Positions 1-8,994 of a stretch of 64,000 nt of DNA are shown in pieces; the first letter of the stretch is position 1; each line of letters starts with the position of its first letter. Location: contig CAVTOO010000016.1 in the NCBI GenBank assembly GCA_963736355.1, positions 1 to 64,000 of the forward strand, in the 5' to 3' direction. The DNA is from CAVTOO01 sp963736355. GTDB taxonomy: Bacteria > Pseudomonadota > Alphaproteobacteria > Rhizobiales > Xanthobacteraceae. The position numbers were made by a program, and so were the translations under genes. The notes beneath the pieces were generated by a model, which was not told the origin of the DNA, did not search any database, and was given only the letters and a program-made list of their open reading frames with translations.

Positions 1-897
1 AAGATTAACTGCAAGATAAAGCACGACGATGACGAGGATGATCCCCTGGATGACCGGATAGTCGCGCCGCAGGATCGACTGGACCACCAGTTGTCCGATA
101 CCAGGCAGCGCAAACACCGTCTCTGTGACCACTGCTTCCGACACAAGCGCCGCGAAAGTGAAGCCGAAGGCGGAGACGACGGCGAGCAGTGCGTTGCGCA
201 GAATATGACGACGCACGACCTGCCTTGGGTGGATACCCTTGGCGCGCGCGGTGCGCACATAATCTTCCCGTGCGACATCGAGCATGCTGGCGCGCGTCAG
301 CCGCAAGATCAGCGCGGCGTTGGGAGCGGCCAGCGCCAAGCTCGGCAGCAGGAGATAGCGCAGATTGGCGAGACCGCCCTCCTCGAAGATGGAGGGATAG
401 CCCGAACTCGGCAGCCAACCGAGCCACGCGGCGAATATCAGGATCAGGTACAGGCCAACCCAAAAGGTCGGCACTGAAGCCAACAGCATGGCGGCACCAG
501 ACAACCCCTGGTCAAGCAGCGATCCGTTGCGCATCGCGGCGATAACGCCGATCGGAACGCCTATCAGGGTGATCCAGACCATCGTGATGCTGGCGAGTAG
601 AATGCTGGTCTCCGCGCCGTCGCGAATGACCGAGGTTACGGGTTGGCGGAAGAAGATCGACATGCCGAGATCGCCGCGCAGCACATCGCCGAGCCATCGC
701 AGATACTGAACGATGACAGGATCGTCGAGGCCAAACCGCTGGCGAAGGGCCTCCACTTGATCCGGTGTCGCAGTGTCACCGAGCAGAACGTAGAGCGGAT
801 CACCTGGAATCAGGCGTATAAAGAAAAAAATGATGATCGACGCAGCCGCCAGCGTAGTCAGCGTCGCCATGGTACGGCTCAGCGCATAAGACCACAT
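1..897 (-). CDS. ABC transporter permease, DppB type (partial, runs off left edge)
   Basis: Inner-membrane permease of a peptide/nickel-type ABC importer (binding-protein-dependent transport family). The frame opens at ATG 897 (MWSYALSRTMATLT) and stays open to the window edge, so about 299 residues are present and the extreme C-terminus is missing. Visible family features are a first membrane helix followed by RLIPGDPLYVLLGD, the membrane core, the cytoplasmic EAA loop EDYVRTARAKGIHPRQVV that docks on the ATPase, and the closing LPGIGQLVVQSIL. The matching receptor gene lies just upstream at 1024-2569, so receptor and permease form one leftward unit. A second permease and the ATPases are expected beyond the edge. 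No frameshift was seen. The family is secure; the substrate is unknown. Confidence 0.9.
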   Translation of the reverse strand, partial: MWSYALSRTMATLTTLAAASIIIFFFIRLIPGDPLYVLLGDTATPDQVEALRQRFGLDDPVIVQYLRWLGDVLRGDLGMSIFFRQPVTSVIRDGAETSILLASITMVWITLIGVPIGVIAAMRNGSLLDQGLSGAAMLLASVPTFWVGLYLILIFAAWLGWLPSSGYPSIFEEGGLANLRYLLLPSLALAAPNAALILRLTRASMLDVAREDYVRTARAKGIHPRQVVRRHILRNALLAVVSAFGFTFAALVSEAVVTETVFALPGIGQLVVQSILRRDYPVIQGIILVIVVLYLAVNL

Positions 898-958
898 CCG
901 GTACGTTCCCCATCAAAGGCTCCGCCCGAAAATCGGGCGCAATCGGGCAATTCGGAAA

Positions 959-986
959 GACCGCCGCCGGTGAACCGGCGACGGTC
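959..986 (-). terminator. Stem-loop between receptor and permease genes (attenuator-like)
   Basis: Near-perfect hairpin: GACCG, one unpaired base, then CGCCGGT pair across a 2-nt loop with ACCGGCG, one unpaired base and CGGTC. Read on the minus strand it is followed by a short TTT. It sits in the 126-bp gap between the receptor stop and the permease start. Such stems often cap or stabilise the abundant receptor transcript while letting part of transcription continue. The role here is inferred. Confidence 0.5.
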
Positions 987-1023
987 CTGTTGATCTTGGA
1001 TTTTGCGCTCGGCTTTGCGACCG

Positions 1024-2569
1024 TCAGAACGAGACGTTCCAGAAATGCGGCCACAACACTGTGGACTTGCCGAGGTTCTTCAGTTTGGGCGAAGCGATGT
1101 CATAGGAATAGGCATCACCGACCTTGATGGCTGGGACCACCTCATAGAACTTCGCCTGAATGTCGGCCCAGGCCTTGAGACGCGCGGCCTGATCGTCGGT
1201 GCCGTTCAACGCTGCTTTCAGCTTGTCCTTCTCCGCCGACTTCCACCAACCCGGGTAGGTGTCATTGAGCGGAGTGAACAATGCCGGGTCCGGCACGTAG
1301 GTGTGGTGAGTTAGCAAACATGTCCCACTGCTCCGGCTGACCGCGCATCTTCAGAAGCGTCGCCCAGTCAACCACGATCATCTGCACATTGATGCCGGCT
1401 TCGGCCAATTGCCGGGTGAAGACGGTCGCCTGGTCGTAATGCGCCTGATAGTTGGTCGAGACGAGAAGCCGGATCGGCGTGCCGTCATAGCCGGCTTCTT
1501 TCGCCAGCGCCTTAGCCTTGGCAGCGTCGCCGACATTGTAAGTCGCCGCGCCATTTTCCGTGAACCAGGGATTGCCCTTCGCGAATATTGAGCCGTTGAC
1601 CTCCCACAGCGCCTTGGGTCCGAAGGACACACGCAGCGCTTCCTCTTTCTTCAATGCGATCTGGATCGCCTGCCGGAGCTTGAAGTTATCCTTCAGTATC
1701 CCAGCCTGCGAGTTGGTGAAGAACAGGCCGAAGAGAGGCGCGCCATTGCGGTGGACGACCACCGATTTGTTGGCGCTCAGCGTGTCGTAGAGATCGCCAG
1801 ACATATATTCGGCATAGTCGTAGTCGCCGGCCTGTACGCCGCTGACTCGGCGTGGCGAGATCAGGAACCGGAATGAAGCGCAGGATGTCAAAATTTGCGT
1901 TACGCGCACCCGCATAGCCGTCGCTCGGGGTGGAAAGCTTCGAGTAGCCATCGAACCTGACCAGTTCGACATAGCGGTTTGCGCGCCATTCGTTGAACTT
2001 GTAAGGGCCGGTACCGATATAGTCTTTAGGTTCGATCGGCTTATTGCCGGCCGCCGTGACGATCGCTGCCGGATATATGACCGGGCCACCTTCCGGGTAA
2101 GCCAGAAGGTTCTTCCAGGCGCCGTTGGTTTCGCTGAGGTTGATCGTCACTTCATATTTGCCGTTGGTGCTGACGGTCGCGCCCTTCATCAAAAGGCTGC
2201 CCCGAGCGCCGAACTCGCCCCAGCGCCGCAGCGAGGCGGCAACATCCTCGGCGGTCATTTCCGCGCCATTGTGAAACTTCACGCCCTGACGAAGCGTCAG
2301 CGTGATCTTCTTGCCGCCGTTCTCGACCTTTTCGCCCGTGACGAGCAGCGGCTGCGCCTTATAGTTGGAGTCAAATGCGTAAAGCGTCTCGAAAATGTGC
2401 TCGCCGATCGTAATGGCGATGGTGGCGGTGCCCATCTGCACGTCAAGGCTCGGGGCTCACCGATCGTCGCATAGCGCAATATGCCGGCTGCCTGGCTCTG
2501 GGCCATGACGAACAACCCCGCCGAGACAACGATGAAGCTGCGCAACAATTGCCGCCTGATGGCTTTCAT
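1024..2569 (-). pseudogene. ABC transporter substrate-binding protein, family 5 (frameshifted as sequenced)
   Basis: Periplasmic receptor of a peptide/nickel-type ABC importer (SBP_bac_5), about 515 residues when frames are joined. It begins at ATG 2569 with a signal peptide (basic MKAIRRQLLR, hydrophobic core, cleavage near SQAAG). Family landmarks follow: LRQGVKFHNGAEMTAEDV, then DYIGTGPYKFNEW, then the C-terminal lobe with EAGYDGTPIRLLVSTNY. Similarity crosses three frames, with breaks near 2447 (a GG run read as G: expected ALDVQMGT), near 1848 (one extra C) and near 1308. Each break is a single base and none adds a substitution stop, so sequencing error is likelier than decay. It is partnered with the DppB-type permease downstream. 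It is not closely related to the other family-5 receptor at 60601-62169. Confidence 0.85.
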
Positions 2570-2712
2570 TTTTCCCTCCTGAAATGTTTGACTTATGCCC
2601 GCCCTTGCATGCCAACGACGTTGGCCACCGGCGCCGCTGTAGCATCGCCTTGTTCTTGTAATAAATCTTCATCCAGCAATTCCGACATATCAAGCTTTTT
2701 CAGGCTTATTTC

Positions 2713-2742
2713 TTGACTTTCTGTATTGCACTGCGACATTTA
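2713..2742 (+). promoter_or_regulatory. Candidate promoter of the RpiR-led operon
   Basis: TTGACT at 2713 is followed after 18 bases by a weak -10-like CATTTA at 2737. It lies upstream of the GTG start at 2869 and immediately before the RpiR-type palindrome at 2753. The -10 match is poor, so this is tentative. Confidence 0.3.
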
Positions 2743-2752
2743 TCGGCGAGTT

Positions 2753-2767
2753 TGTAATATTCCTACA
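2753..2767. promoter_or_regulatory. Candidate RpiR/HexR-type operator
   Basis: TGTAATATTCCTACA is a 15-bp imperfect inverted repeat with TGTA and TACA ends. It has the same size and arms as the known HexR site TGTAATTAAATTACA. It lies in the divergent region between the family-5 receptor and the RpiR gene, so autoregulation and control of both directions is a natural inference. Confidence 0.45.
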
Positions 2768-2868
2768 TACTGTTATCTTGGCAGATCAGGCGCGCCGGAT
2801 CGTTAGATTGTCTTTCGGCGCGCCGCGAATTCGTGGCCTTCTGAACTGACGACAAACAGGATTTTCGC

Positions 2869-3837
2869 GTGGCAAAAGTTTCCCAGCGCAAGGCCAAAGG
2901 CGCGGCGCCCGACGAGCAGGCGCGCCAGCGCGCGGGTTTTTCGCTTATTCCAGCCAAGGTGCCGGAAGACATCATCTCGACCATCCGCCAAGCGATGCCG
3001 TCGTTGCGCCCCTCCGAACGCCGCGTTGCAGAGACATTGCTGGCCGACGTTGAAAAGACGCTACACTCTAACAGTATCGAGATCGCCAACCGGGCCGGCG
3101 TCAGCGAGCCAACTGTGACGCGTTTCAGTCGCGCGGTCGGTTGCTCGGGCCTGCGCGACCTGAAGCTGAAGTTGGCGCAAAGCCTGGTCGTTGGCCGGAT
3201 ATATCTGGAGGAGCCGCCTCACGTCGGTTCCGAGCATGCCAAGCCGACACTGTGGCAATCGATCCTTGAGGAAATCCACCGCGCGATTAATACCGCGGAA
3301 CGACAACTTGTCCTTGAGGACTTCGAAAGGGCCGCGCAGGCAATCATCGCGTGCGGCAAGCTCATCACGATTGGCGTCGGTGGCGGCTCTACCATGGCAG
3401 CGAGCGAAGCCCAAAACCGCTTCTTCCGACTCGGCATCGCGGTTGCGAATTATTCCGACGGACAATTGATGCGGATGGTCGCCGCCACTCTTACCAAGCA
3501 GGACGTCATTCTGGCGATCTCGACGACTGGAAAATCCGCTGAGGTTCTCGACGCGGCCACCATCGCAAAACAATATGGCTGCAAGATCATTGCGATTACA
3601 AAGCCGAACAGCCCCCTCGCCGGCATCGCGGACATCACGCTTGGCCTTTACGTTCCCGAAGCACCGGACTCGCTGAAGCCAACCGCCTCCCGCTATGCCT
3701 TCCTTGCGGCCATCGACCTTCTGGCGGCCTCGACCGCGTATCGAAGTCCGCGCACGACGCAGGACTACATGCGGCGGATTAAATACGCATTGGTCAATCT
3801 GGGAAGCGGCGAAACCAACGCTCCGCTGGGCGACTAG
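2869..3837 (+). CDS. MurR/RpiR family transcriptional regulator
   Basis: Cytoplasmic DNA-binding regulator of 322 residues, normal for the family, starting with GTG at 2869. The N-terminal HTH_6 domain (about residues 35-115) contains SIEIANRAGVSEPTVTRFSR. The C-terminal SIS sugar-phosphate-binding fold (about 140-290) contains ITIGVGGGSTMAASEAQNRF and AISTTGKSAEVLDAA. RpiR proteins usually sense phosphorylated or small metabolites and repress neighbouring catabolic genes. Here the gene leads an amidohydrolase and a PLP enzyme 50 bp downstream and diverges from an ABC receptor gene. A TGTA-N7-TACA palindrome precedes it. An extended basic N-terminus (AKVSQRKAKG) is present. The frame is intact; the ligand is unknown. 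Confidence 0.92.
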   Translation: MAKVSQRKAKGAAPDEQARQRAGFSLIPAKVPEDIISTIRQAMPSLRPSERRVAETLLADVEKTLHSNSIEIANRAGVSEPTVTRFSRAVGCSGLRDLKLKLAQSLVVGRIYLEEPPHVGSEHAKPTLWQSILEEIHRAINTAERQLVLEDFERAAQAIIACGKLITIGVGGGSTMAASEAQNRFFRLGIAVANYSDGQLMRMVAATLTKQDVILAISTTGKSAEVLDAATIAKQYGCKIIAITKPNSPLAGIADITLGLYVPEAPDSLKPTASRYAFLAAIDLLAASTAYRSPRTTQDYMRRIKYALVNLGSGETNAPLGD

Positions 3838-3887
3838 GTGCGATGTCTCGTCCCGTCGCATGCCTGACGTGAACTGTTAGGAGTAGA

Positions 3888-5021
3888 ATGTTGACGTACG
3901 ATCTCGTACTCCGCGGGGGCCGTGTCATCGATCCCTCGCAAAATATCGACCGGATCACCGATGTCGCCTTCGCTGGCGGAAAGCTCGTCGCGCTCGGTGA
4001 CAACCTGAGAGGCGCGTCTGAACGCAGCGCAGAGGGCCTCATCGTCACCCCCGGGCTGATCGATCTGCACACTCATGTCTACTACGGCGGCACATCGCTG
4101 GGCGTCGATCCCGAAGCCTATGCGCGCCGCAGCGCGGTGACGACATTGGTAGATACGGGGAGCGCTGGACCAGGCAATTTTGTCGGCTTCCGCGACCATG
4201 TCATCTCGAAAAGCACGCCGCGCATTGTCGCTTACCTCAATATTTCTTTCGCTGGCATCTTCGGTTTCGCTAAACGCGTGTATGTGGGAGAAAATGGCGA
4301 TCAACGCCTGCTTTCGCTCGAGGATACGGTTGAGATCGCCGATCGCAATCGCGACCTTATTGCCGGTATCAAGGTGCGCGTCGGTTATCACACCAGCTCG
4401 CCCCTCGGAATTCTGCCCCTGGAGATCGCTCGCCAAGCGGCGGAGGAGCTGCGGATGCCGATGATGGTGCATATCGACGAGCCGCCGCCGACCTATGAGG
4501 AGGTGCTCGCATTGATGCGTCGTGGCGACGTTCTCACGCATAGTTTTCGTCCCGCGCCGAACGCACCGATCGATGACAACGGCCGCATTCTGCCTGCAGT
4601 GCAAGAGGCGCGGCGGCGCGGTGTCATCTTCGACATTGGCCACGGTCAGGGCTCATTTTCCTTCCGAACGGCGCGCGCGATGCTGTCGCAGGATTTTGAA
4701 CCCGACTGCATCTCCAGCGACATCCATACGCTCTGTATTGACGGCCCCGTTTTCGACCTGCCGACGACGATGTCAAAGCTGCTGGCGCTCGAAATGCCTC
4801 TGCTCAAAGTCATTGCCGCCGTGACGGTCAACCCTGCGCGCGCGATCGGGCGACCGGACCTCGGCACGTTGACACCCGGCGGGCCAGGCGAAGCCTCCGT
4901 GCTGGCGCTGGAATCAGGCGATTTTGACCTGGTCGATTCGGAAGGCGGGCATCTTCGCGCCGACAGACGGTTTGTCTCGCGCGGCCTCGTCATCGACGGT
5001 GCGTGGCATGATCCTCAATGA
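3888..5021 (+). CDS. Amidohydrolase/deacetylase family metallohydrolase
   Basis: Metal-dependent hydrolase of the amidohydrolase superfamily, 377 residues, ATG 3888 with AGGAG about 6 nt upstream. The N-terminal beta-sandwich starts LVLRGGRVIDPSQN. The first metal ligands are in TPGLIDLHTHVYYGG. A lysine in GIKVRVGYH is a candidate bridging carboxylated lysine. Later ligands are in MMVHIDEPPP and SSDIHTLC. The C-terminus restores the sandwich (GTLTPGGPGEASVLALE). The family includes dihydroorotase-like and N-acyl-D-amino-acid or ketopentose-type hydrolases. The stop overlaps an ATG (ATGA at 5018). It is followed by a D-threonine-aldolase-like enzyme, which suggests shared use of a D-amino-acid derivative. 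Substrate is inferred only. Confidence 0.88.
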   Translation: MLTYDLVLRGGRVIDPSQNIDRITDVAFAGGKLVALGDNLRGASERSAEGLIVTPGLIDLHTHVYYGGTSLGVDPEAYARRSAVTTLVDTGSAGPGNFVGFRDHVISKSTPRIVAYLNISFAGIFGFAKRVYVGENGDQRLLSLEDTVEIADRNRDLIAGIKVRVGYHTSSPLGILPLEIARQAAEELRMPMMVHIDEPPPTYEEVLALMRRGDVLTHSFRPAPNAPIDDNGRILPAVQEARRRGVIFDIGHGQGSFSFRTARAMLSQDFEPDCISSDIHTLCIDGPVFDLPTTMSKLLALEMPLLKVIAAVTVNPARAIGRPDLGTLTPGGPGEASVLALESGDFDLVDSEGGHLRADRRFVSRGLVIDGAWHDPQ

Positions 5022-5117
5022 GCCACGACAGGGTGAATTCGAAATCCCGCCTCGCGGCTTTGCGCCTGAGAACGGACAGAAGCTATCATTCGGAATTGGC
5101 ATTGAGGCGGCAGTACC

Positions 5118-6201
5118 GTGACCACCCAGAACTCTTACCGAAACGATCGCACTCGAATACGGAACCCCCTGCCTCGTCGTCGATCTTGACGTCGTCGAGC
5201 GCAATATCGCGACCCTGCAGATGACCTGCGAACGCGCCGGCGTCGCTAACCGTCCGCATGTCAAGACACACAAGAATTCGCGGCTGGCCGCCATGCAAAT
5301 CGCGGCAGGTGCGAAGGGCATCACCTGCCAGAAGCTCGGTGAAGCTGAAATCATGTCGGCCGCCGGCATCGACGATATTCTGATTACCTACAATCTGTTG
5401 GGCGCGGAAAAAATCGGCCGGCTCGGCCGCTTGCTTGCGACCGCCAACGTGACGGTCACGGCCGACAACGCCTTTGTCATCGCGGGCTTACCGGAGGCAG
5501 CAAGAGCCGCCGGACGCGCCTTGCCCGTCGCCATCGAATGCGACACCGGCCGCAAGCGCGCGGGCGTCGACACTCCGGCGCAAGCTATCTCCCTGGCGCG
5601 GGATGTAGACGCGCGTGCGGATCTCACCTTCGCCGGTCTTGTCTTCTATCCACCAGAGGACGGATGGTTGGCCACACGTACCTTTTTCGATGAAACAGTC
5701 CAAGGCTTGCGCGAGGCCGGTATTTCCTGCCCCATGATTTCGACCGGAGGCACACCGAACCTGGTCCATCTGGGCGAATTGCCGGGAACGACAGAGCATC
5801 GCTCCGGCACCTCGATCTTCAACGACCGCATGATGCTGGACTGCGGTGCGGCCGCGCTCGCCGATTGCGCGCTGCATGTCATCACCACCGTCGTGAGTCG
5901 CGCTGCGCCCAATCGCGGCATTCTGGATGCTGGATCGAAAACGCTATCGTCCGACGTGGGCAAGCTGAAAGGTTTTGGCCTTCTGCCGGATTACCCCGAT
6001 GCGGTCATTTCGGCTCTGGCCGAGGAACACGGGTTCCTCGACCTTTCCATGTGCGGCGCGAAGCCCGGGATCGGCGACGTGGTACGCGTGGTGCCGAACC
6101 ATGTTTGCGTCGCGGTTAATCTCGCCAATCGATTCATAGCGGTGCGCGGCTCCAGCATCCTCGGACCCTGGAGCGTCGAAGCGCGCGGACGCACCGATTA
6201 G
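5118..6201 (+). pseudogene. D-threonine aldolase/alanine racemase-fold PLP enzyme (one frameshift near the start)
   Basis: PLP enzyme of the alanine racemase N-terminal barrel fold, D-threonine aldolase subgroup (D-beta-hydroxy-amino acid to glycine plus aldehyde, or a related dehydratase). RPHVKTHK carries the PLP lysine. The C-terminal metal site typical of the subgroup is seen as PNHVCVAVNLAN, with EHGFLDLS before it. Similarity (EYGTPCLVVDLDVVERN) begins well upstream of the first in-frame ATG at 5221, yet that frame is closed by a stop at 5119-5121. GTG 5118 in the next frame reads VTTQNS and joins this frame if one T near 5136 is removed, so GTG 5118 is proposed as the start. It lies 96 bp after the amidohydrolase stop and ends facing the gene at 6226. 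Confidence 0.8.
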
Positions 6202-6225
6202 CGTCGAAGTTGGCTCAGGCGGCCA

Positions 6226-7182
6226 TCACTTCATTCCAGCGACGGCCTCGTTATAGACGCTGGTATCGATCAGCGTCGCCAATTGTTCGCGGCTGCGCGG
6301 CGCGCGGTTCTGCTCCTTGGCAACCCACACTTCCTGCTCGACGAGGACATCGAGCTGGTTCGGCTCGATCTGCGCGCAGAAGTCGAGCGCCGGGTGGAGA
6401 CAGCGCGCGACGAGACCGCGGTCGAAACCGGAGGCCTTGACCAGGAAATCGATGCCCTGATTCGGATCTTCCTTCATCTGCTTCGAGGCACGAATGAGGT
6501 GCTGGATGAAGGTGACGATCTGCTTGCGCTTCTCCGGATCGGAAATCGCAGCCAGCGTCGTGTTGCAGCCGAGCGGAAGGAAATAGGATTCCTTGCGATG
6601 GAAGATGATCGCGTCGTCGGTGATGCCTTCCTTGGCGTGCTGGGCGGCCGGCTCCCAGATCGCAACGGCGTCGAGTTCGTTGTCGATCAAGGCCTGCGAG
6701 ATGGCGAGTTCGGGCGCGAGCGGCACGATCGTGACGTCTTCTTCCTTCATGCCGTAATGTTCAAGTTCCTTGGCGAGGAAGTAGGCGGCCGACGTGCGCG
6801 GATAGGTGCCGACCTTTTTGCCCTTGAGGTCGGACGGCTTGAGAATGCCGTGCGACTTGCGCGCGATGATCTCGTAGTAGCCGCGCGTGACGTTGAACAA
6901 CACCCGCATGTCAGGGCGCTTCCAGGAGTAGCGCAGCAACTGCGTATCGGCGTTCATGGCGATGTCGGCCAGCGCTTCCGGCGTCTCAACGACGCCCTGG
7001 TGGCCGCGCGCCTGGGCGTTACTGACGCCCGCGGCCGGGTTCATCGACGCGTCAGTGCCGACGAGATAGGCAGCACCGCCATTGTGGACTTTGTTCTTGC
7101 CGCCGCTCATCGAATTGACGGCCATGTGCACGGTGGCGTTCTCCATCACGCGATGGACGCCATAAACTTTCAAATCGCTCAT
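6226..7182 (-). CDS. NMT1/SsuA-like substrate-binding protein without a signal peptide
   Basis: Periplasmic-binding-protein type II fold resembling nitrate/sulfonate/taurine receptors. Landmarks are KPSDLKGKKVGTYPRTSAA, APELAISQALIDNELDAVAIW and a C-terminal EQLATLIDTSVYNEAVAGMK. The start used is ATG 7182 (MSDLKVYGVHRVMENATVHM), giving 318 residues. An upstream in-frame ATG at 7347 would add 55 residues that do not look like a signal peptide either. A receptor of this class normally has one, so this protein may be cytoplasmic, a sensor or enzyme subunit, or the export signal may be lost to an indel. It is the last gene of the leftward cluster, after an SDR gene, with no ABC permease or ATPase beside it. 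It converges on the D-threonine-aldolase-like gene. Confidence 0.75.
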   Translation of the reverse strand: MSDLKVYGVHRVMENATVHMAVNSMSGGKNKVHNGGAAYLVGTDASMNPAAGVSNAQARGHQGVVETPEALADIAMNADTQLLRYSWKRPDMRVLFNVTRGYYEIIARKSHGILKPSDLKGKKVGTYPRTSAAYFLAKELEHYGMKEEDVTIVPLAPELAISQALIDNELDAVAIWEPAAQHAKEGITDDAIIFHRKESYFLPLGCNTTLAAISDPEKRKQIVTFIQHLIRASKQMKEDPNQGIDFLVKASGFDRGLVARCLHPALDFCAQIEPNQLDVLVEQEVWVAKEQNRAPRSREQLATLIDTSVYNEAVAGMK

Positions 7183-7369
7183 TTTCTTGATTGCCCGCTT
7201 TCGGAATTCGGAAAGATGAACTGCAGCGGGTACCAGAAACCCCGGATACGCCAATCCTAAAAGGAAACTGTTCCGATAGCCGAAAGATGCGTCGAAACCA
7301 CCGATCGCCGCGCCGTATCGCGGGCGGCTGCCCACCGGGAACTTCAATCATCGTTTGTCGGGATCAGGA

Positions 7370-8128
7370 CTAACGGCCGCCCGAAACGTTCAGGATCGCG
7401 CCGGTTGTGAAAGACGACTCGTCAGATAGCAAAAAGACGATGCTCCTGGCCAGTTCGCCCGGTTCCCCGATGCGCCCCATCGGTACGCCACGGTTGATGA
7501 TATCCTCGCGTTCTGGCTTTTCGGCAAGCCGCAGGATGTCCGTCCGCACCGGACCCGGGCGCACGCAGTTGACACGAATTCCCTCTCCGGCAACCTCGCG
7601 GGCCAAGCCCACAGTCAGAGTGTCGATCGCACCCTTGCTCGCACCATAGTCGACGGCTCGTCCACTGCCTCCAAGCACGGAATTCATCGACGACACGTTG
7701 ACGATCGAGCCTCCCTGCCCACCGGATTTGGTCGACATCCGCCTGACCGCCTCGCGGCAGCTCAGGAAAGCACCGATGACGTTGACGTCAAAAACCTTCT
7801 TCAGCCGCTCGGCCGACATCGCATCGACGCGGGAGTCGGGCTCGACGATGCCCGCCGAATTGACGAGACCCCACAGTCGACCGAACGAATCCGCCGTCTT
7901 GAAAAGAGCCACGATATCTGCCTCCACGCCGATATCGCCTCTCACCGCAATCGCGCGACCCCCGCCCGCTTCGATCTCCTTCTTCACTGACTCCGCGGCA
8001 TCCTCACGCGCAGCATAGTTGATGACAACGCTGTAGCCTTTTTCGGCGAGCAGGTGGCAGACGGCGCGGCCCAGACCACGACTGCCTCCGGTGACAACGA
8101 CGATCTTCTCCGAGTTCGCGGCTGTCAT
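7370..8128 (-). CDS. SDR family NAD(P)-dependent oxidoreductase (FabG-like)
   Basis: Classical short-chain dehydrogenase/reductase of 252 residues. The cofactor loop is VVTGGSRGLGRAVC, the substrate-side motif is SAGI in GLVNSAGIVEP, and the active site is Ser in IVNVSSMNS with VDYGASKGAIDT (Tyr-x3-Lys). The C-terminus ends FTTGAILNVSGGR, typical of FabG-like enzymes. It would oxidise or reduce a hydroxyl/keto group in the cytoplasm. Its start follows the amidohydrolase stop by 5 bp, so the two are cotranscribed with the CoA ligase upstream. It is intact. Substrate cannot be told from sequence. Confidence 0.92.
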   Translation of the reverse strand: MTAANSEKIVVVTGGSRGLGRAVCHLLAEKGYSVVINYAAREDAAESVKKEIEAGGGRAIAVRGDIGVEADIVALFKTADSFGRLWGLVNSAGIVEPDSRVDAMSAERLKKVFDVNVIGAFLSCREAVRRMSTKSGGQGGSIVNVSSMNSVLGGSGRAVDYGASKGAIDTLTVGLAREVAGEGIRVNCVRPGPVRTDILRLAEKPEREDIINRGVPMGRIGEPGELARSIVFLLSDESSFTTGAILNVSGGR

Positions 8129-8133
8129 GGTTG

Positions 8134-8994
8134 TCAGGCTTTCACGTTGAAGTATCTGGCAGCGTTGCCGTACAGGATCTTCTGAAGCACGTCTTCGCTG
8201 TATCCCTCCGAACGGTATCGCTCGACCTGATCCTTGTAATGCAAGACAGGGAAGTCGCAGCCGAACATCACGCGATCCTGCAACCGACCGGCGATTTCCT
8301 TTTTGAGAGCCGGGCTATAGCGGCGCGGCGACCAGCCATGCAGTTCGTAGCTGACATTCCCCTTGTGCAGCACGATAGCGATCATCTCGTCCTGCCATGG
8401 ATAGGCCGGACGCCCGGCAAGAATGCGAAGCTCGGGATAACGCGCGGCGACCTCGTCGATGTGACGCGGATGACCATGATCGAGAATTTGACCGAGACCG
8501 CCCGGAAGCCCCTGCCCGATCCCCGTAAGGCCGGTCAGAATCATGACCGGTAATCCGGCATCAATCGACGCCTTGTAAAACGGGTCCCACAACGGATCAG
8601 ACGCCGGACAACGGCAACCCTGACCCGAGACGGCGATCCCGACGAAGCCCGGCGCCACCGATATTGCCCGCTCGAACTCAGCGAGCGCTTCCTTGCCCTT
8701 GCGCGGATCGAAGATCAGCCAATGGCCAAAAATAACATCGGGATGCCTGCGCTGCACGTCGAACGCATAGTCGTGATACTCTTTCATCTCCGGCAATGGC
8801 AGGAATTTGGTCCATGCGAGATCGAGTATGACTTGCGCGTTGTTCTGACGGAAGTATTCCGCCATCTCGTCTTCGGTCTGGTACTGGGGCGTCGTACCCC
8901 AGATCTCAACCTGTCGCGCGAGTTCTTGCTCCGTGCGAAAAATATAGCCCTTGCGGGTGCTCCAATGGGAGTGACAGTCGAACAGGCGCATCAT
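8134..8994 (-). CDS. Amidohydrolase family protein (Amidohydro_2)
   Basis: Metal-dependent hydrolase or decarboxylase of the PF04909 class, 286 residues. The N-terminal metal motif is FDCHSHWSTRKGY (His-x-His), the middle has HPDVIFGHWLIFDPRKG, and the end has FGCDFPVLHYKDQVERY with the late Asp seen in the family. Members hydrolyse cyclic esters or decarboxylate aromatic and beta-keto-like acids such as gamma-resorcylate and ACMS. The ATG overlaps the stop of the preceding CoA-ligase gene (ATGA), showing tight coupling with acid activation. No signal peptide is present, so the site is cytoplasmic. The exact reaction is not determinable. Confidence 0.88.
   Translation of the reverse strand: MMRLFDCHSHWSTRKGYIFRTEQELARQVEIWGTTPQYQTEDEMAEYFRQNNAQVILDLAWTKFLPLPEMKEYHDYAFDVQRRHPDVIFGHWLIFDPRKGKEALAEFERAISVAPGFVGIAVSGQGCRCPASDPLWDPFYKASIDAGLPVMILTGLTGIGQGLPGGLGQILDHGHPRHIDEVAARYPELRILAGRPAYPWQDEMIAIVLHKGNVSYELHGWSPRRYSPALKKEIAGRLQDRVMFGCDFPVLHYKDQVERYRSEGYSEDVLQKILYGNAARYFNVKA

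Noticed and set aside
6283..7260. Long plus-strand frame (325 codons) opposite the NMT1-like gene
   Set aside because: No recognisable domain; it is the antisense shadow of a gene with clear motifs, as often arises in GC-rich DNA.
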